Translations under genes and position numbers: made by a program | Part shown: positions 26,351-37,099 of the stretch, in pieces | Layout of the letters: each line of letters opens with the position of its first letter | Position numbering within the stretch: position 1 is the stretch's first letter | Origin: Erodium maritimum | Taxonomy: Eukaryota > Streptophyta > Magnoliopsida > Geraniales > Geraniaceae | Assembly (NCBI GenBank): GCA_963921825.1 | Contig: OY997594.1 | Location: 11,723,001 to 11,787,000, forward strand | Length of the DNA stretch: 64,000 bases | Direction of reading: 5' to 3' | The notes under the pieces: model-generated | What the model was told of the DNA's origin: nothing | Seen by the model: only the letters and a program-made list of their open reading frames with translations | Database searches by the model: none

Positions 26351-26862
26351 GAATAAGACCTCTCACTAAGAAATAACCATACATTTTGTAAGGACAGGGT
26401 TTGAAGTGGAGTCTGTAAAAATCAAACTCTAATACGGTATTAGAAGACCAATTTAAATTAAAAGCTTAAATTGATCCTTCAAAACTTAATTATTACTTAT
26501 ATTATGTTTTTTTGAAATTATTATAGCTTTATTCGAATCATAAAACTAGCTCAAGAGCTTCCTGAATGAGAAATGTGATATCACTATATACCCGTCTAAA
26601 GACACACTAATATGAAATTGATAAAGTAAATATACCATATATGTTTAATCATTTTAAGTTACTAGTACATGCAGACTGGGCAACTTTTTTTTTTTTGAAA
26701 CGGCAGATCGGGCAACTTAGTATGGAACCATTTGTACAATTTATTAAGCAAATATCTTTAGGCTGATCACATAAATACTTTTATTGGCAGTGCAGCTGCG
26801 CAGACATATATAAATACACAGCGGCATTCAGGTAAGCAAGCACGTAATAGTAACACATATTT
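26351..26862. other. Spacer without recognised feature
   Basis: A/T-rich sequence between the LINE tail and peptide gene 2; the right part would be the 3' flank of that gene. A T run at 26687-26696 followed by GAAACGGCAG could mark a small retroposed insertion. No gene is seen. Confidence 0.5.
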
Positions 26863-27205
26863 TTATTCAGCAGGAGGATTGTGGGAGCCAGAACCAGAAC
26901 CGGGTGAACAAGGAGGTCCAACACCGATTTCACTGCGGTGGCATCGCCCTCGCCCTCGGTATCCACTTACATCTTCTGCAATCCACAACAACATCGTAAG
27001 TCCGGATTTAAGTTGCACATATCAACATGGGTTCAGATCCCATCGATGTTGTGATGACATAAAATAGAAAAGTGCAAATACTCTTACCATTTTGAAGATC
27101 AGATGAAGCTAAACTTCGTGCAGCAACTATTTGTTCGTGAGTTGAGATGAAGAGAATGAAGAAAGAAATTATCAAATATTTATTCATCATACTCTTCCGT
27201 GTCAT
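26863..27205 (-). CDS. Putative secreted-peptide precursor 2 (two exons, two cysteines)
   Basis: Exon 1 is 27205-27088 and exon 2 is 26975-26863, joined by a 112-bp GT..AG phase-1 intron; 76 residues in all. The N terminus has a basic start, a hydrophobic core (YLIISFFILFIS) and a likely cleavage site near IVAA, indicating secretion. Exon 2 encodes EDVSGYRGRGRCHRSEIGVG, then PPCSPGSGSGSHNPPAE and a stop. The mature part is thus Gly/Arg- then Pro/Ser-rich, with exactly two cysteines ten residues apart. I chose this ATG, rather than a frame open to 27325, because it lies 46 bp below a TATA box and gives a standard signal peptide. Paralogy to 7456-7869 rests on identical exon-1 length, intron phase, the ED start of exon 2 and the shared IGVG. 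Two-cysteine plant phytocytokines are one possible comparison, but no named family is assigned. Confidence 0.72.
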
Positions 27206-27250
27206 GATTAGATGATTTATATTGATTCGGATCAAAACTCTGAAGCTGCT

Positions 27251-27260
27251 TATATATACA
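27251..27260 (-). promoter_or_regulatory. TATA box of peptide gene 2
   Basis: Reads TGTATATATA followed by AGCAGC on the minus strand, 46 bp upstream of the chosen ATG at 27205. Confidence 0.6.
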
Positions 27261-30200
27261 GAGGGATTAGGGATATGTATGGACCCCAAAATGGCCGAGG
27301 CCCGAAGAAGCACACGTTTCAACACTTAGATACCATGTTTCCAATTTGTTTATTTTTTAATTCAAAAACCATGGCCCATCGATGATTACTTTATGCTACA
27401 TTTCCATATGGGGATTCACATCTGCATCCACTTAACCACTACCATCTAGTCTACGCTCCAATTGAGTCAAGTTTATCTTTTTTGACTCCGCAGCATCCAC
27501 AACACTGGTCGGGGAGCTGACGGAGAGTTTTTGGCGGTGAGCAATCGGCGGTGGGGAAGTGGCGGGGAGGTGGCAGGGAGGACACTGGCGATGAGCATCG
27601 TCTGGGAGCTCTACGCCAACACTCAGCGCCGCCGCCAACGGCTAGATAATCTATTTGCCCTATTATTTGCTCTTGAAAAAAAATAAAAAGTAGTTTGAAA
27701 ATAACAAAAATTTGAATCTTCAAATGCTATATAAGTAGGGATGTCTGAATCAAACAAAAACACTATTCACATATCATCTCATCCTACTACTATCGCTTTA
27801 TTTGTCTCCCACATTTTTTCGTCGAAATGGCCAATTACCAGCCAACGATTTCGATATGGATGCCATTTTGGATGGAGTACTGGAAGAATTCATGTCCACC
27901 GACTTCGTTGACAGTTGGTTAGAGGACGCAATGGTCGATTCTCAACCACGTAAGCGAACCTACATCGCATGTGACGGGGAAGCCGCGAACGAACGTTTAA
28001 TGAGCGACTACTTCAACACGAACCCTGTGTACAAGGAGGTGCAGTTCCGTCGTCACTTCAGAATTCCAAAGGGTGTGTTCCTCCGAATTCTTCATACATT
28101 GGAGAATCACGATACATATTTCATGCAACGGTTCGACGTTGTGGGTAAAGTTTCCTTACCTCCTTATGAAAAATGTACAGCGGCCATTAGGCAGTTATGT
28201 TATGGAATTGCAGCTGATGGATTGGACGAGTACCTGAAGATAGGAAAAACCACGGTTTTGCAATGTTTGAGAAAATTTTGCAGGGGAATCATTACAATCT
28301 TCGGTCCTACGTACCAACGTAAACCAACATAGACTGATATTGATTACATTTTGGTGGTTAATGAAGCGCGAGGATTCCCAGGAATGCTTGGCAGTCTTGA
28401 CTGCATGTACTAGGGGTGGAAGAATTGCCCAAAGGCATTACGGGGATCCCATTCAAGGAGGGACCACGAGAACCGAGCAACCGTTGTTCTCGAGGCTGTT
28501 GCCACTCGTGACTTATGGATTTGGCACTCGTTCTTTGGAATGGCAGGATCAAACAACGATTTAACAATGCTCTACCATTCCAGACTATTCGTGGACGTTA
28601 TCAATGGTTGGCAACCACCTGTTCAACTTACGGTAAATGGTACCCATTACACACTCCCGTATTATCTTGCTGATGGCATTTACCCTTCATGACCAGTTTT
28701 GTAATAACCACTTCTGGTCAACGTCAGTCAAACCTGCGAAAAACAGGAAAATTTAAAAATTTTAAGACAGACACTTAACTTAACTTAAATTGACCCCGAG
28801 GGTCATGCCGGACTTAAGTTGACCCCGTTATCGACTAAAATGAGTTACGGGGGACTCAGGGCAACTTCCTGGCCATTTTGGGAAAGATTGATTTTTCGCT
28901 GGAAAAGTCACCCGAGCGACGTTTTGGTCCATTCGAGGACCGTTTTGGACCCGAAAAGCTTAGCCATCATCGTAGCGGTCTTAGTTGGGCCGTTTCCTTG
29001 AAGCCCGTCCAGTTTAATTTTTTTTTGGGAAAAGTGCCCGTTCGGGGCCCGAAACGTCCGTTTTTCGCGAATCTGATTTGAAAATATCAACTAGATATTT
29101 TCCAAAAGGTTGGGACCCACCTTGACACTTGTCAATTATATGGTGGTGTAATTTTTGGAGGGAAAATGTGTGGTTGGGAAGTGTTGGCCGAACATGGGTA
29201 AAAGGGGGGAGTTTTTGGAGTTAGTTGTTAGTTTTAATTAAATTAGAAAGAAGAAGAGAGGTTTTAGAGAGAGAAGAAGAAGGAGAAGAAGAGAGAAGAA
29301 AGGAAGTGGAGTTAGGGTTTGATTTTCAACCCTTGGATCGATTCGAAGCAAGGAGCAAATCTCTTCCCCTCGTCTTCCTCTCGAGTAAACACTAACCCGA
29401 TTCTCGTTTCGTTTATTTTCTTGAAAGCTAGGGTTTAAGTTTTAAACTAATACTTAGGGTTGTGTAGAGTTTGGGAGGTGTTGGAGACGTTTTAGAGGTG
29501 TTTGGGGGTGTAAGGGCACGTTTTCCGATGACCGGAGGCTCGGGAGGAGCTCCGGCCACCGTGGGTGGTGGCCGGCCGGCCATGTGGTGGCTGGCCGGAG
29601 GTGGCAGCAGCCACCACTTGGTGGCCGAGCCCCTCCCTCAAACCCTAGGGTCTCGGCCAAGCCTCTTGGGTGGGGCCCACGTGCTCGGTTGCTCGGGTTT
29701 TAATGTTCGGGTGGTTTAAAACGTCCCCCGGACCACTTTTTCCTAATCGAATCGAAATTTGGAATTAATTTGGAGAAGTTGTAATTAACGGGTTTCGGGA
29801 AACTTTAAACGTTAATTAATTGACTTAGAAGTCGGAATTCAATTCCGTCAAGTGCGTTGGGTTCCTTGAAATATTCTAAGACCGTAGAAACGAAAACGGG
29901 GACTTTTGGAGCCCCGGAAGGCAATTAACCAAAACCGGGCAGATTCGCCATGTCGGGCGAATCTGGCCCTTACGGGTCCTTTATCGGCAATATCGAGTAT
30001 TTGGGAAGTTTGGGAGTGATCGGAATTGTCGGGGTTACGTTTGGGCGTTAAGTTTATTAATTTTCGGTTTACTCGTACTAGTTTAAAAGTACTTTAAATT
30101 TGTGTTCTTTTAGATCGTGCTACGGACCGAGGCAAGGGGAAGCTCGGCGAGTGACTGAGTGTGCTTCGGGTGTTGTTGGAGCGCTTTTGGGATTGTATAC

Positions 30201-30487
30201 GAGGTAGGGAAAAGTAGCCGGATCTCGGCCCTGATTAGGGAAAGTTAATAGTAGAATTGCATGTGACACCGGGGTGTCGTGGGTTGAGTAGATTTATTTA
30301 ATTATTAGAAAAGCATGATACGGGATTGAAGCGTTCAAGAGAAAAGCATGTGACACTTAGTAGTGTCGTAGGAACAGAGAACTTAGCGATAATTGAATTA
30401 CTGGAGGCATATGACCATGCCCGGAGGTTGTTTGTGAAACTAGTGATTTTAGGACCGTTGGAGGCATCGAGTATGCCGGAGGTTGTC

Positions 30488-30720
30488 GTGCGTTTTATTT
30501 AATTGTTGAGTTTGGGTGGCCTTGAGAGCCTGTATTTAATTGTTGAGTTTGGGTGGCCTTGAGAGCCCGTATTTAATTGTTGAGTTTGGGTGGCCTTGAG
30601 AGACCGTATTTAATTGTTGAGTCGGGGTGGCCATGAGAGCCGTGTATTTAATTTGGTGTCTTGAGTGGCAGTGAGTGCCCGTGGGGTTGTTGAACCCGAG
30701 TCTTGACTGTTGAGGTGTCT
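30488..30720 (+). repeat. Tandem repeat in LTR, about 52-bp unit
   Basis: Four or five copies of a unit containing ATTTAATTGTTGAGTTTGGG and TGGCCTTGAGAG, decaying to the right. Confidence 0.85.
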
Positions 30721-30785
30721 TGAGTGGCCTTGAGTGCCTGTGTGATTGAACTTGCCTGTGATTGTGATTGTGGTTACCTGGGGTG

Positions 30786-31030
30786 GTGAGTTCTAAAGGT
30801 CGACAGCCTGATCCGACTTAGTGTCGATGAATTGCGAGTTCTAAAGGTCGACAGCCTGATCCGACTTAGTGTCGATGAATTGCGAGTTCTAAAGGTCGAC
30901 AGCCTGATCCGACTTAGTGTCGATGAATTGCGAGTTTTAAAGGTCGACAGCCTGATCCGACTTAGTGTCGAGGAATTGCGAGTTTGAAAGGTCGACAGCC
31001 TGATCCGACTTCGTGTCGAGGAATTGCGAT
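30786..31030 (+). repeat. Tandem repeat in LTR, about 51-bp unit
   Basis: Five nearly identical copies of a unit containing AAAGGTCGACAGCCTGATCC and GACTTAGTGTCGA. Each unit has complementary GTCGAC/TGTCGA words. Confidence 0.92.
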
Positions 31031-32525
31031 AGGTCGAACCCTGACCTGATTGAGATTGGTTACTGAGCAGCTGGTGTGCGATCCTTTGTGATCTTGTTTG
31101 GTGTTGTGTCGTTTCGTTCGAGTCCTTGAGGAGGTCGTCGATAGTTGTATTGGGTCTACACTGTTTTTATCGAGTGTCGAGTCTGTTGAGGAAGGTGACG
31201 GGTTGTGGGTCTGTTGAGTACTTGAGTTGGGGACTGTAGTCCCGGCGTTGGGTTTGGTTTTAGTGTTACTGGCTTTTTCTGCTAATTATGCCATAGTCAG
31301 TCTGTTATCCGTGGAGGTGAGCGAACGCTCACCCCTAGCTGCTTTTCCTACAGGTACTGATCACCGGACGGACTAGGTTAGCTCTTGAAGTTCATGGAGC
31401 TTGGAGCGGAGTCTGGTCTTTACTTTTGTTGAGTCTAGTGACGGATGTTGTACCTTGTCCACTTGTTGGGACGTTTTTCTATTGTAAATACTATTATTTT
31501 GAGAAGTAAATGGAAATGTCAAAGCTTTTATTGAAAACAGGTTTCAAGTGTTCATGTTTTTAAAAGTTCGCGTCCCGAGTTCGGTTCGCTGAAATTGGGG
31601 CGTGACAAGTTTTTGTGAAAACAATTCCATTAGCTCAACGACCGAAACAGAAGAAGTTTCCTGAAGTCCAAGAAGTGTGCAAGAAGGATGTGGAACGAGC
31701 ATTCGGTACACTCCAAGCTCGGTTTCACATGATCACTCGACCGAGTCGCTTGTGGATGCCCCGAGACCTTGGCTTGGTGATGAATGCATGTGTTATCATG
31801 CACACTATGATAGCCGAGGCATAACGTTATACATATGATGACTACATTGGACCAACAGATGAGGGTGGACCAAGTGAACCAAATTTTGCGCGAGGAAGCT
31901 TCGTCCCGTCCCAGTTCATACTTGGAACCACTTAGAGGATGCAAGATGAACGCATGCATTATCAATTGAAGGATGACCTCGTTGAACACATTTGGAATAA
32001 ATTTGGAGACGTTTAGTCTAATTTGCTTCGTAGTTCAAATTTCGATCATGTCATTTTATACTAGTCCTTCTATTTTTATTCAATTTAGTTTAATTTATTC
32101 TTATTTTGGGAATATTTTATTCACACCGTTGGCGGCTCCCCGCTAGAAAAAAGTCATCCATTACACGGTGCTGACATTTCTCGTCGACAGTGAGCTGGTG
32201 GGGAGACAAAAAACATTATTTTTATGCTCACTGCCAGCAGCTCCCCGACAGTGCCGACGGTGAGCGTTGTGGATGCTCTAATAAGGTTACTTGTGAAGGG
32301 TTGTTTTTTTTCTTCTAAATTAATACTTATAATTATTAACAATAAAATTTATTTATATAAATAGTTCTAAACAATAGTTTTGAGAATATGTTCAAAATAC
32401 AGAGGAGAATATGAAGATTTTATTTCACGTCTTCTATCTTCTTGGAAAGAAAAATTCCCACGTTACCTTATGATCATTTTGTTTGTTTTTATTTTTGAGC
32501 ACATTGAAACCGTGATGATTATTGA

Positions 32526-34045
32526 TTTTTTTTTTGATCAGCAAAGTTTTATTGAAGAACCAAGTTTTTAAAATGAAAACAAGGTCAAGGGGAAACTCTC
32601 ACACTTACAACTAAGAGCATGCCTAAACCGACACATCAAACCAACAAATAACCAATTCAAACAAAGGGCACAACATAGGTCTATCTACCCTAATTTTTTT
32701 CTAACATGAAGAACACAATAACTATAACTTGGATGGAAACAAGACTCATCCAAACCAAACAAAACTAAACCCCACAAAGGAAAAGTACCAGGACTCTTAC
32801 CAATTAGATCTAACGAATATTAAGATAACCAAGGTCAATAAAGGCAAACAACAAACAGAAAAAACTAAAAACACCAGACAACCACCAAGAGGAGCAAAAC
32901 AGAAAGGAAACGGAGGAGAGAAGAAAACTCCATCGCCCATCAAACGCCCAACAAAGAGAGAACGAGTTGATGCACGATCCTCAATTATCCAAAGAAAAAA
33001 CCCCCTCCAGCCAAAAAAAGGAGGGGACTAGAGAGGGTGAGAAACAATATCAGACGATACCGAGCAAAAGCTGTAACCCTAAAAAAAATCCAACCCTCCA
33101 CCCCAAAATCCCCAAAATCGGGCTATAAGCTGCCGATCAGCACCAGAAAAGTATAGCCACCCGATAACTTCGTAGAAAACGAAGATTAAAGGAGGATTAA
33201 AAGGGAATAGAGGCCAAACCTATCGACCTCCAACGCAGTCAGGCAAGACCCGACAGAACCGCACCAATCAGCAACCAGAAGTGTTGAGAAACAACGAGCC
33301 ATACCCGATAAAAGATCGAGACACCTACCAAAAATTGCATGAGCTCGAGCATCCAAAGCCCCGACGAGAAGCCTCTAGAAAGACGCCGAACTTCGAGGTG
33401 AGGGATGAAGAAAAGGCTTCGACTATAGATCCAGAGAAACAAGTCGGGAACGAGGATGAGAAGAACCAAAGAAGGAAGCAAAGTAGTCGAAGACGGAGCT
33501 GGTGAAGCCTTGAGCCAGCGTCGCCTCGAACCCCCCACCCACCAACGGATCTGACTCCACGGGTCCAGATCCAACCCACGACTTCTCCCCCGATGACTAA
33601 CTAGACACTAAACTCGGACACCGTCGGAACCACTCCATCACCGGAGAAAACAGGGGGAGAAGGGGCTAGCATCGAAACCAAAGGAGACCGGATATGAGGC
33701 GGTGAAGGAATCGAGACGAAGAGGACGCTGGGAAGGGAGAGAAGAAAGATCTGAGGGAAAGGGTGAGAGGCGGAGCTACCGGCCTTATAGATCGACGTCC
33801 ATCCCCACCAAATTGATGGAGAAAAAACTCCCACAAGTGAATCTAAACGGAACGAGGACCGGAGAAGGGAGAAAAGGGTCAAAGAAAGGGGAAAAGGGAA
33901 GGAAAGAATAAAGAAGGGAGGAGGAATCACCGACGTCTTTACTGACTCTAGAGGAGACCAGTTCAAACACACGGCTGAAAACAAAAGTAGGGTGAGCGAC
34001 TTAGAGAGAAGAGAGATGAAAGACTTTAGATAGAGAATCTACTAA
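32526..34045 (-). mobile_element. Second non-autonomous LINE derivative
   Basis: Opens with a T run and GATCAGCAAAGTTTTATTGA, a complemented LINE 3' end, followed by A/C-rich sequence and then a GA-rich right part that is CT-rich on the minus strand, like the LINE 5' leader at 12437-12776. The length (about 1.5 kb) and organisation match the element at 8071-12776. No reverse transcriptase and no clear target duplication are seen. Long frames here are composition artefacts. Confidence 0.5.
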
Positions 34046-36103
34046 GTAACCATATGCTTAGAAAAATAAAAAATTTAGAGATAAATACGAGTAATTCCAG
34101 CTTTCTTGTCTAAATAAAATATTGGGAATGTGTATTTCGGTCTTGATTAACATAGTCATCATCAATACATAGAAAATATAAGTCTGTGGGTAACAAACCA
34201 CAGCTCAACCTGAGTTGTTACAAGGTGCATGTATGCCGTTTGATCCTAAGGAGAGGACTTGTTAAAATATGAGAGGAGTGCAATAGTGGCTCAAGAAGCT
34301 CTATGGTTGGTGGAGGAGGACGATCAGTTGTGAGCGACCATGATGGGAGCAAGACGCTTCTCGTCATCGACGTCCTACTTCCATACATGTGCTTTATTGG
34401 ACCTAGCGAGGATGCGTAGCAAACCTCGCCTGATTGTTAATTTGGCCCAAAAAAGACTCTTGATATCGAACCCCGACCGCCCTTGGAGGCGATAACTCGT
34501 GGATCAAGCCCTCCTATGCTATCCAAGGTATTGATTTCCAAACAAATTATCATTCTCAATCCTTCCCCTTAACAACTAAGTCATCGCTCATCTTCCTAAA
34601 ATTCAAAAGTTAGAGAATTAGTGATTGGCCATCGAAATTACACCATCGGTGCCATCGAATAAGCCATCTTGCGGTCGCCTAGGGCGACGAAGACTATTTT
34701 TGTTGTCGGGATCATCTTCCAGACACATAGTTGTTGTAGATCCGCTGCAAACAATGATAGAGGCGAGGTAGAACACAACCTGATCACCACATGCGAGGTC
34801 AGGGTGGAAGATCCATAAGGTCAGAGTCTAGTTTAGTGGCCTGACATGAAGGTGCGCATGGGAGAGGGCCTCAAGCAAGCCGACTAGCCATATGGTTGGA
34901 GATGGCACCGTGTAGTGGGTGTATGGAAATCGTATAGGAGGGAGAGAGAAGCCGACCAATCGGATGATTGGTGGTGACATCGCATATTGGGTGCGCGAAA
35001 ACCGTACATGAGGGAAAGAGAGTCGAAACATATATTCACTACAACAATCTATCTTTGTTTTATACGTGCTGTGTGTAATTAAGTATATCATTTTTTTATT
35101 TGATTCAATAAAAGTACAAACTTTGACTATTTATTGTAAGTGTTAAATATAAAAACCTATGCATTGCTCGGGAACAATAAGTTACTCTAAAGTATTGGTT
35201 ACTATCAGAGGGATGTATATGGTATGTGACCAATTCATAATATATACAAAAGATACGTAATCAATTCATAAAGGTATGTAAATAATTTGTAACTAATTCA
35301 TAAGGCATAACCACATTAAATAATAACCCAGATCAACAAAGCTCTCAACTTTTCAAAAGCTCTCAACTTTTGAAACCCTTCCTCAGCCGCCCCTCTTCAG
35401 TCCCTTCCTCTGGTGGCCTCTGTGACCCTCGACCATGGAGGTCACCATCTCCCTAACCCTCTTCTCTTTTTAACCCTCTCTTCTCTTCGTTGTTTTTGGT
35501 CCTTTTCAGCCTTTGTCGTCTCGGATCTCGACAAAACTTCAGGTTTTGGTGGTTCTTCTCTTCTATTGGCGTGACAGCTGTAGATATCCATTGAGAACAT
35601 GCTGGGAGTTCAAGCTGCTCCGTCAGAGCTCGGAATGCTTTCTTGGGTAGATCTGGAGGTCGCTTCTTCTCTAGATCTGTCTCGCCGGATTTCGCCTCGT
35701 CGGCTTTCTTCTCTACCTTGGGTCACCTCTTGCAGATCCTAAACCTGATAGTCGGTTTGCTGCTCAAAGTCCGGTGGCTTCGCTAGGATTAATCTCGTCT
35801 CGCTGGTGCTGGTTGCTTGTTTGCTGCTACGCTCATCCTGGTCGTTTGTTGCGGGTCAGGCTAGGGTCTGGGCTGGGTCACGGTCCTGGCCTGGATCTGG
35901 TCTGGGCTGGGTCTGGGCCTGGTCTGGACCTGGTCTGAGGGCATAATTTAATTTGAGTTAATATTACCTCAAACATCTTGTGTGTAGACACAATCTCTGC
36001 ATCGATAAGAAGCCTTTGACACCCAACTTCCATTGTTTCTGCTTGAATCAAGAACACCATCTCTGCTTCCTCAGGTTTACTCTTAGATTCAAGTTCAACT
36101 TTC
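34046..36103. other. Unassigned intergenic stretch
   Basis: About 2 kb without a recognised gene. It holds a short diverged duplication near 34850-35020 (GCCGAC(T/C)A words), an A/T-rich part at 35040-35330, and a CT/GG-rich part at 35340-35940 ending in repeated GGTCTGG words like those of the gypsy LTRs. Probably old transposon debris. Confidence 0.4.
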
Positions 36104-36540
36104 ATGATCGCATTTTATACTTTGAATAAGCTTATGAGTCCTTCCATTTCTTGTTGGAGTTGCTTCTTCTTTTATGCTTCAGCTTTCACTTTTGCATGTA
36201 TTTCAGCCAACAATTTGGCTTCGATTTCAGCCTCCATTTTTGTTCGGAGTTTGGTCTCCCTCTTTGCTTCTAGTTCGACTTCCCTCCTATCTTTGAGTAC
36301 AGCCACCATTAATGAATGTCGCTGCTTCTCGACCTCCAAATCTCCTCTCACTTTGTACTCATATGAACGCCAATCGTTAAGACGTTCCACGATGTCGTTC
36401 AACTCGGCTCGGAGACCTTGTTCCAACCACCATGGAATCCTTCCAAGTTCCTCCTTCTTCCCCAATTGTGTAAACAAATCCTCCTAGATTTGGTCACACC
36501 TTTCGATCTCCTTTTCCATCCATGAAATCTACAAAATCAG
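36104..36540 (-). pseudogene. Retroelement leader frame with coiled-coil stretch
   Basis: On the minus strand an open segment runs FTQLGKKEELGRIPWWLEQG, then a Glu/Lys/Ala-rich part with VELEAKRETKLRTKMEAEIE, predicted to form a coiled coil. It begins just downstream of the primer-binding site at 36573-36583, the place where gag starts in LTR elements. A start codon (MEKS then stop) lies upstream. It ends in a stop near 36172 and its family is not recognised. Confidence 0.5.
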
Positions 36541-36572
36541 CTAAGATTTCTCCATTGTCACTGAATCATATG

Positions 36573-36583
36573 CTCTGATCCAG
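36573..36583 (-). promoter_or_regulatory. Primer-binding site, initiator-tRNA type
   Basis: Reads TGGATCAGAGC on the minus strand, one base after the LTR end. It differs from the usual TGGTATCAGAGC complement of initiator tRNA-Met by one missing base. Confidence 0.6.
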
Positions 36584-36584
36584 T

Positions 36585-37058
36585 GTAACGATTCTCAAAT
36601 CGTAACCCAAAATATTAATGCAACTTTCAGATAATAACCCACAAGAACAAACCAACTGAAAATGAAATAGCTTTACTGAATTAAACTAGAAGATGTGGCT
36701 TGAGTTACATATAGAACTCAGGCTTGCTCCAAGCACTGAGCCGCCTTGCTCCAAGGTGTTTCTCTCTATAATCTTCGCTAACCCTAGAGACAACCTAATG
36801 AGAGTATATATATACCAGAACAAGATGTGTGGTCCCTTCCTCAACGTGTTGTCCATGTGTAGCTTGTTGTGCTCTACAACCACGAGCACTGGTCCTTCTC
36901 TGTCCTTGTACCCGAATGAGCCTCCCTCATGAAGAAGACATGTTCTCTTCTCCAAAATGAAGACGTGGGTGTTGTTGGCTTCTTTCTCTTTAGATGGGCT
37001 TCGACACTTAAGCCCAAGAACACACTTTGCGTGCCCATTAATTTTTGCAATCCTGACA
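36585..37058 (-). mobile_element. LTR (474 bp) with internal sequence on both sides
   Basis: On the minus strand it starts TGTCAGGATTGC and ends TTTGAGAATCGTTACA, with a TATA box (GTATATATATAC) inside. It is preceded by a purine-rich tract (GAAGGGGAGAGTA) and followed by a primer-binding site. No second copy was noticed in the window. Confidence 0.72.
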
Positions 37059-37073
37059 ATACTCTCCCCTTCA
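37059..37073 (-). promoter_or_regulatory. Polypurine tract
   Basis: Minus-strand GAAGGGGAGAGTAT immediately before the LTR start, the usual plus-strand primer position of LTR elements. Confidence 0.65.
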
Positions 37074-37099
37074 ACAAGACTTGTCCTCAAGTCTTCTTT

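Larger units (their letters stand above)
28700..31607 (+). mobile_element. Solo LTR of a second gypsy family, 2908 bp
   Basis: Starts TGTAATAACCACTTC, ends GGGGCGTGACA, and is flanked by perfect AGTTT duplications (28695-28699 and 31608-31612). There is no coding sequence. It shares the CGTGACA end and a TGAGCGAACGCTCA inverted repeat near its 3' end with the other gypsy LTRs here, but its body and internal tandem repeats differ. Removing it restores a continuous Harbinger transposase frame across the joint. Confidence 0.92.
27802..31824 (+). pseudogene. Harbinger transposase (HARBI1/DDE_Tnp_4-like), interrupted
   Basis: The open 5' part (27802-28332, 176 codons) shows YFNTNPVYKEVQFRRHFRIP and GVFLRILHTLENHD, then IRQLCYGIAADGLDEYLKIG, all typical of plant Harbinger transposases. 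After a stop it continues with GSLDCMY (28392) and WIWHSFFGMAGSNNDLTMLY (about 28510-28575). The frame is cut at 28699 by the solo LTR and resumes at 31613 with FVKTIPLAQRPKQKKF and KDVERAFGTLQARFHMI, ending at 31824. At least two stops precede the insertion, so the gene was probably already dead. The typical catalytic acids lie in the conserved GSLDCMY and DLTMLY blocks. Confidence 0.88.
27490..32278 (+). mobile_element. PIF/Harbinger DNA transposon, split by a solo LTR
   Basis: The right end reads TGTGGATGCTC followed by TAA, and the left end has the inverted match AGCATCCACAAC near 27492. Both ends are followed inward by GC-rich sequence with GGGGAGCTG words. The right TSD fits the 3-bp TAA/TTA of this superfamily; the left copy is decayed. 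It carries a HARBI1-type transposase remnant but no recognisable Myb/SANT partner gene. Confidence 0.7.

Noticed and set aside
27206-27325. Upstream in-frame extension of peptide gene 2 starting at 27325
   Set aside because: It would place the TATA box inside the coding sequence and bury the signal peptide; the ATG at 27205 fits better.
30786-31030. 51-bp repeat array considered as a CRISPR or centromeric satellite
   Set aside because: There are only five copies, all inside an LTR bounded by a perfect target duplication.
33239-33984. Several open frames over 100 codons on the minus strand
   Set aside because: They lie in the CT-rich leader part of a LINE derivative, overlap each other in different frames and show no domain.
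36686-37099. The rest of a 185-codon frame downstream of the chaperonin block
   Set aside because: It runs through the polypurine tract and the LTR, including the TATA region, so it is not protein-coding in origin.
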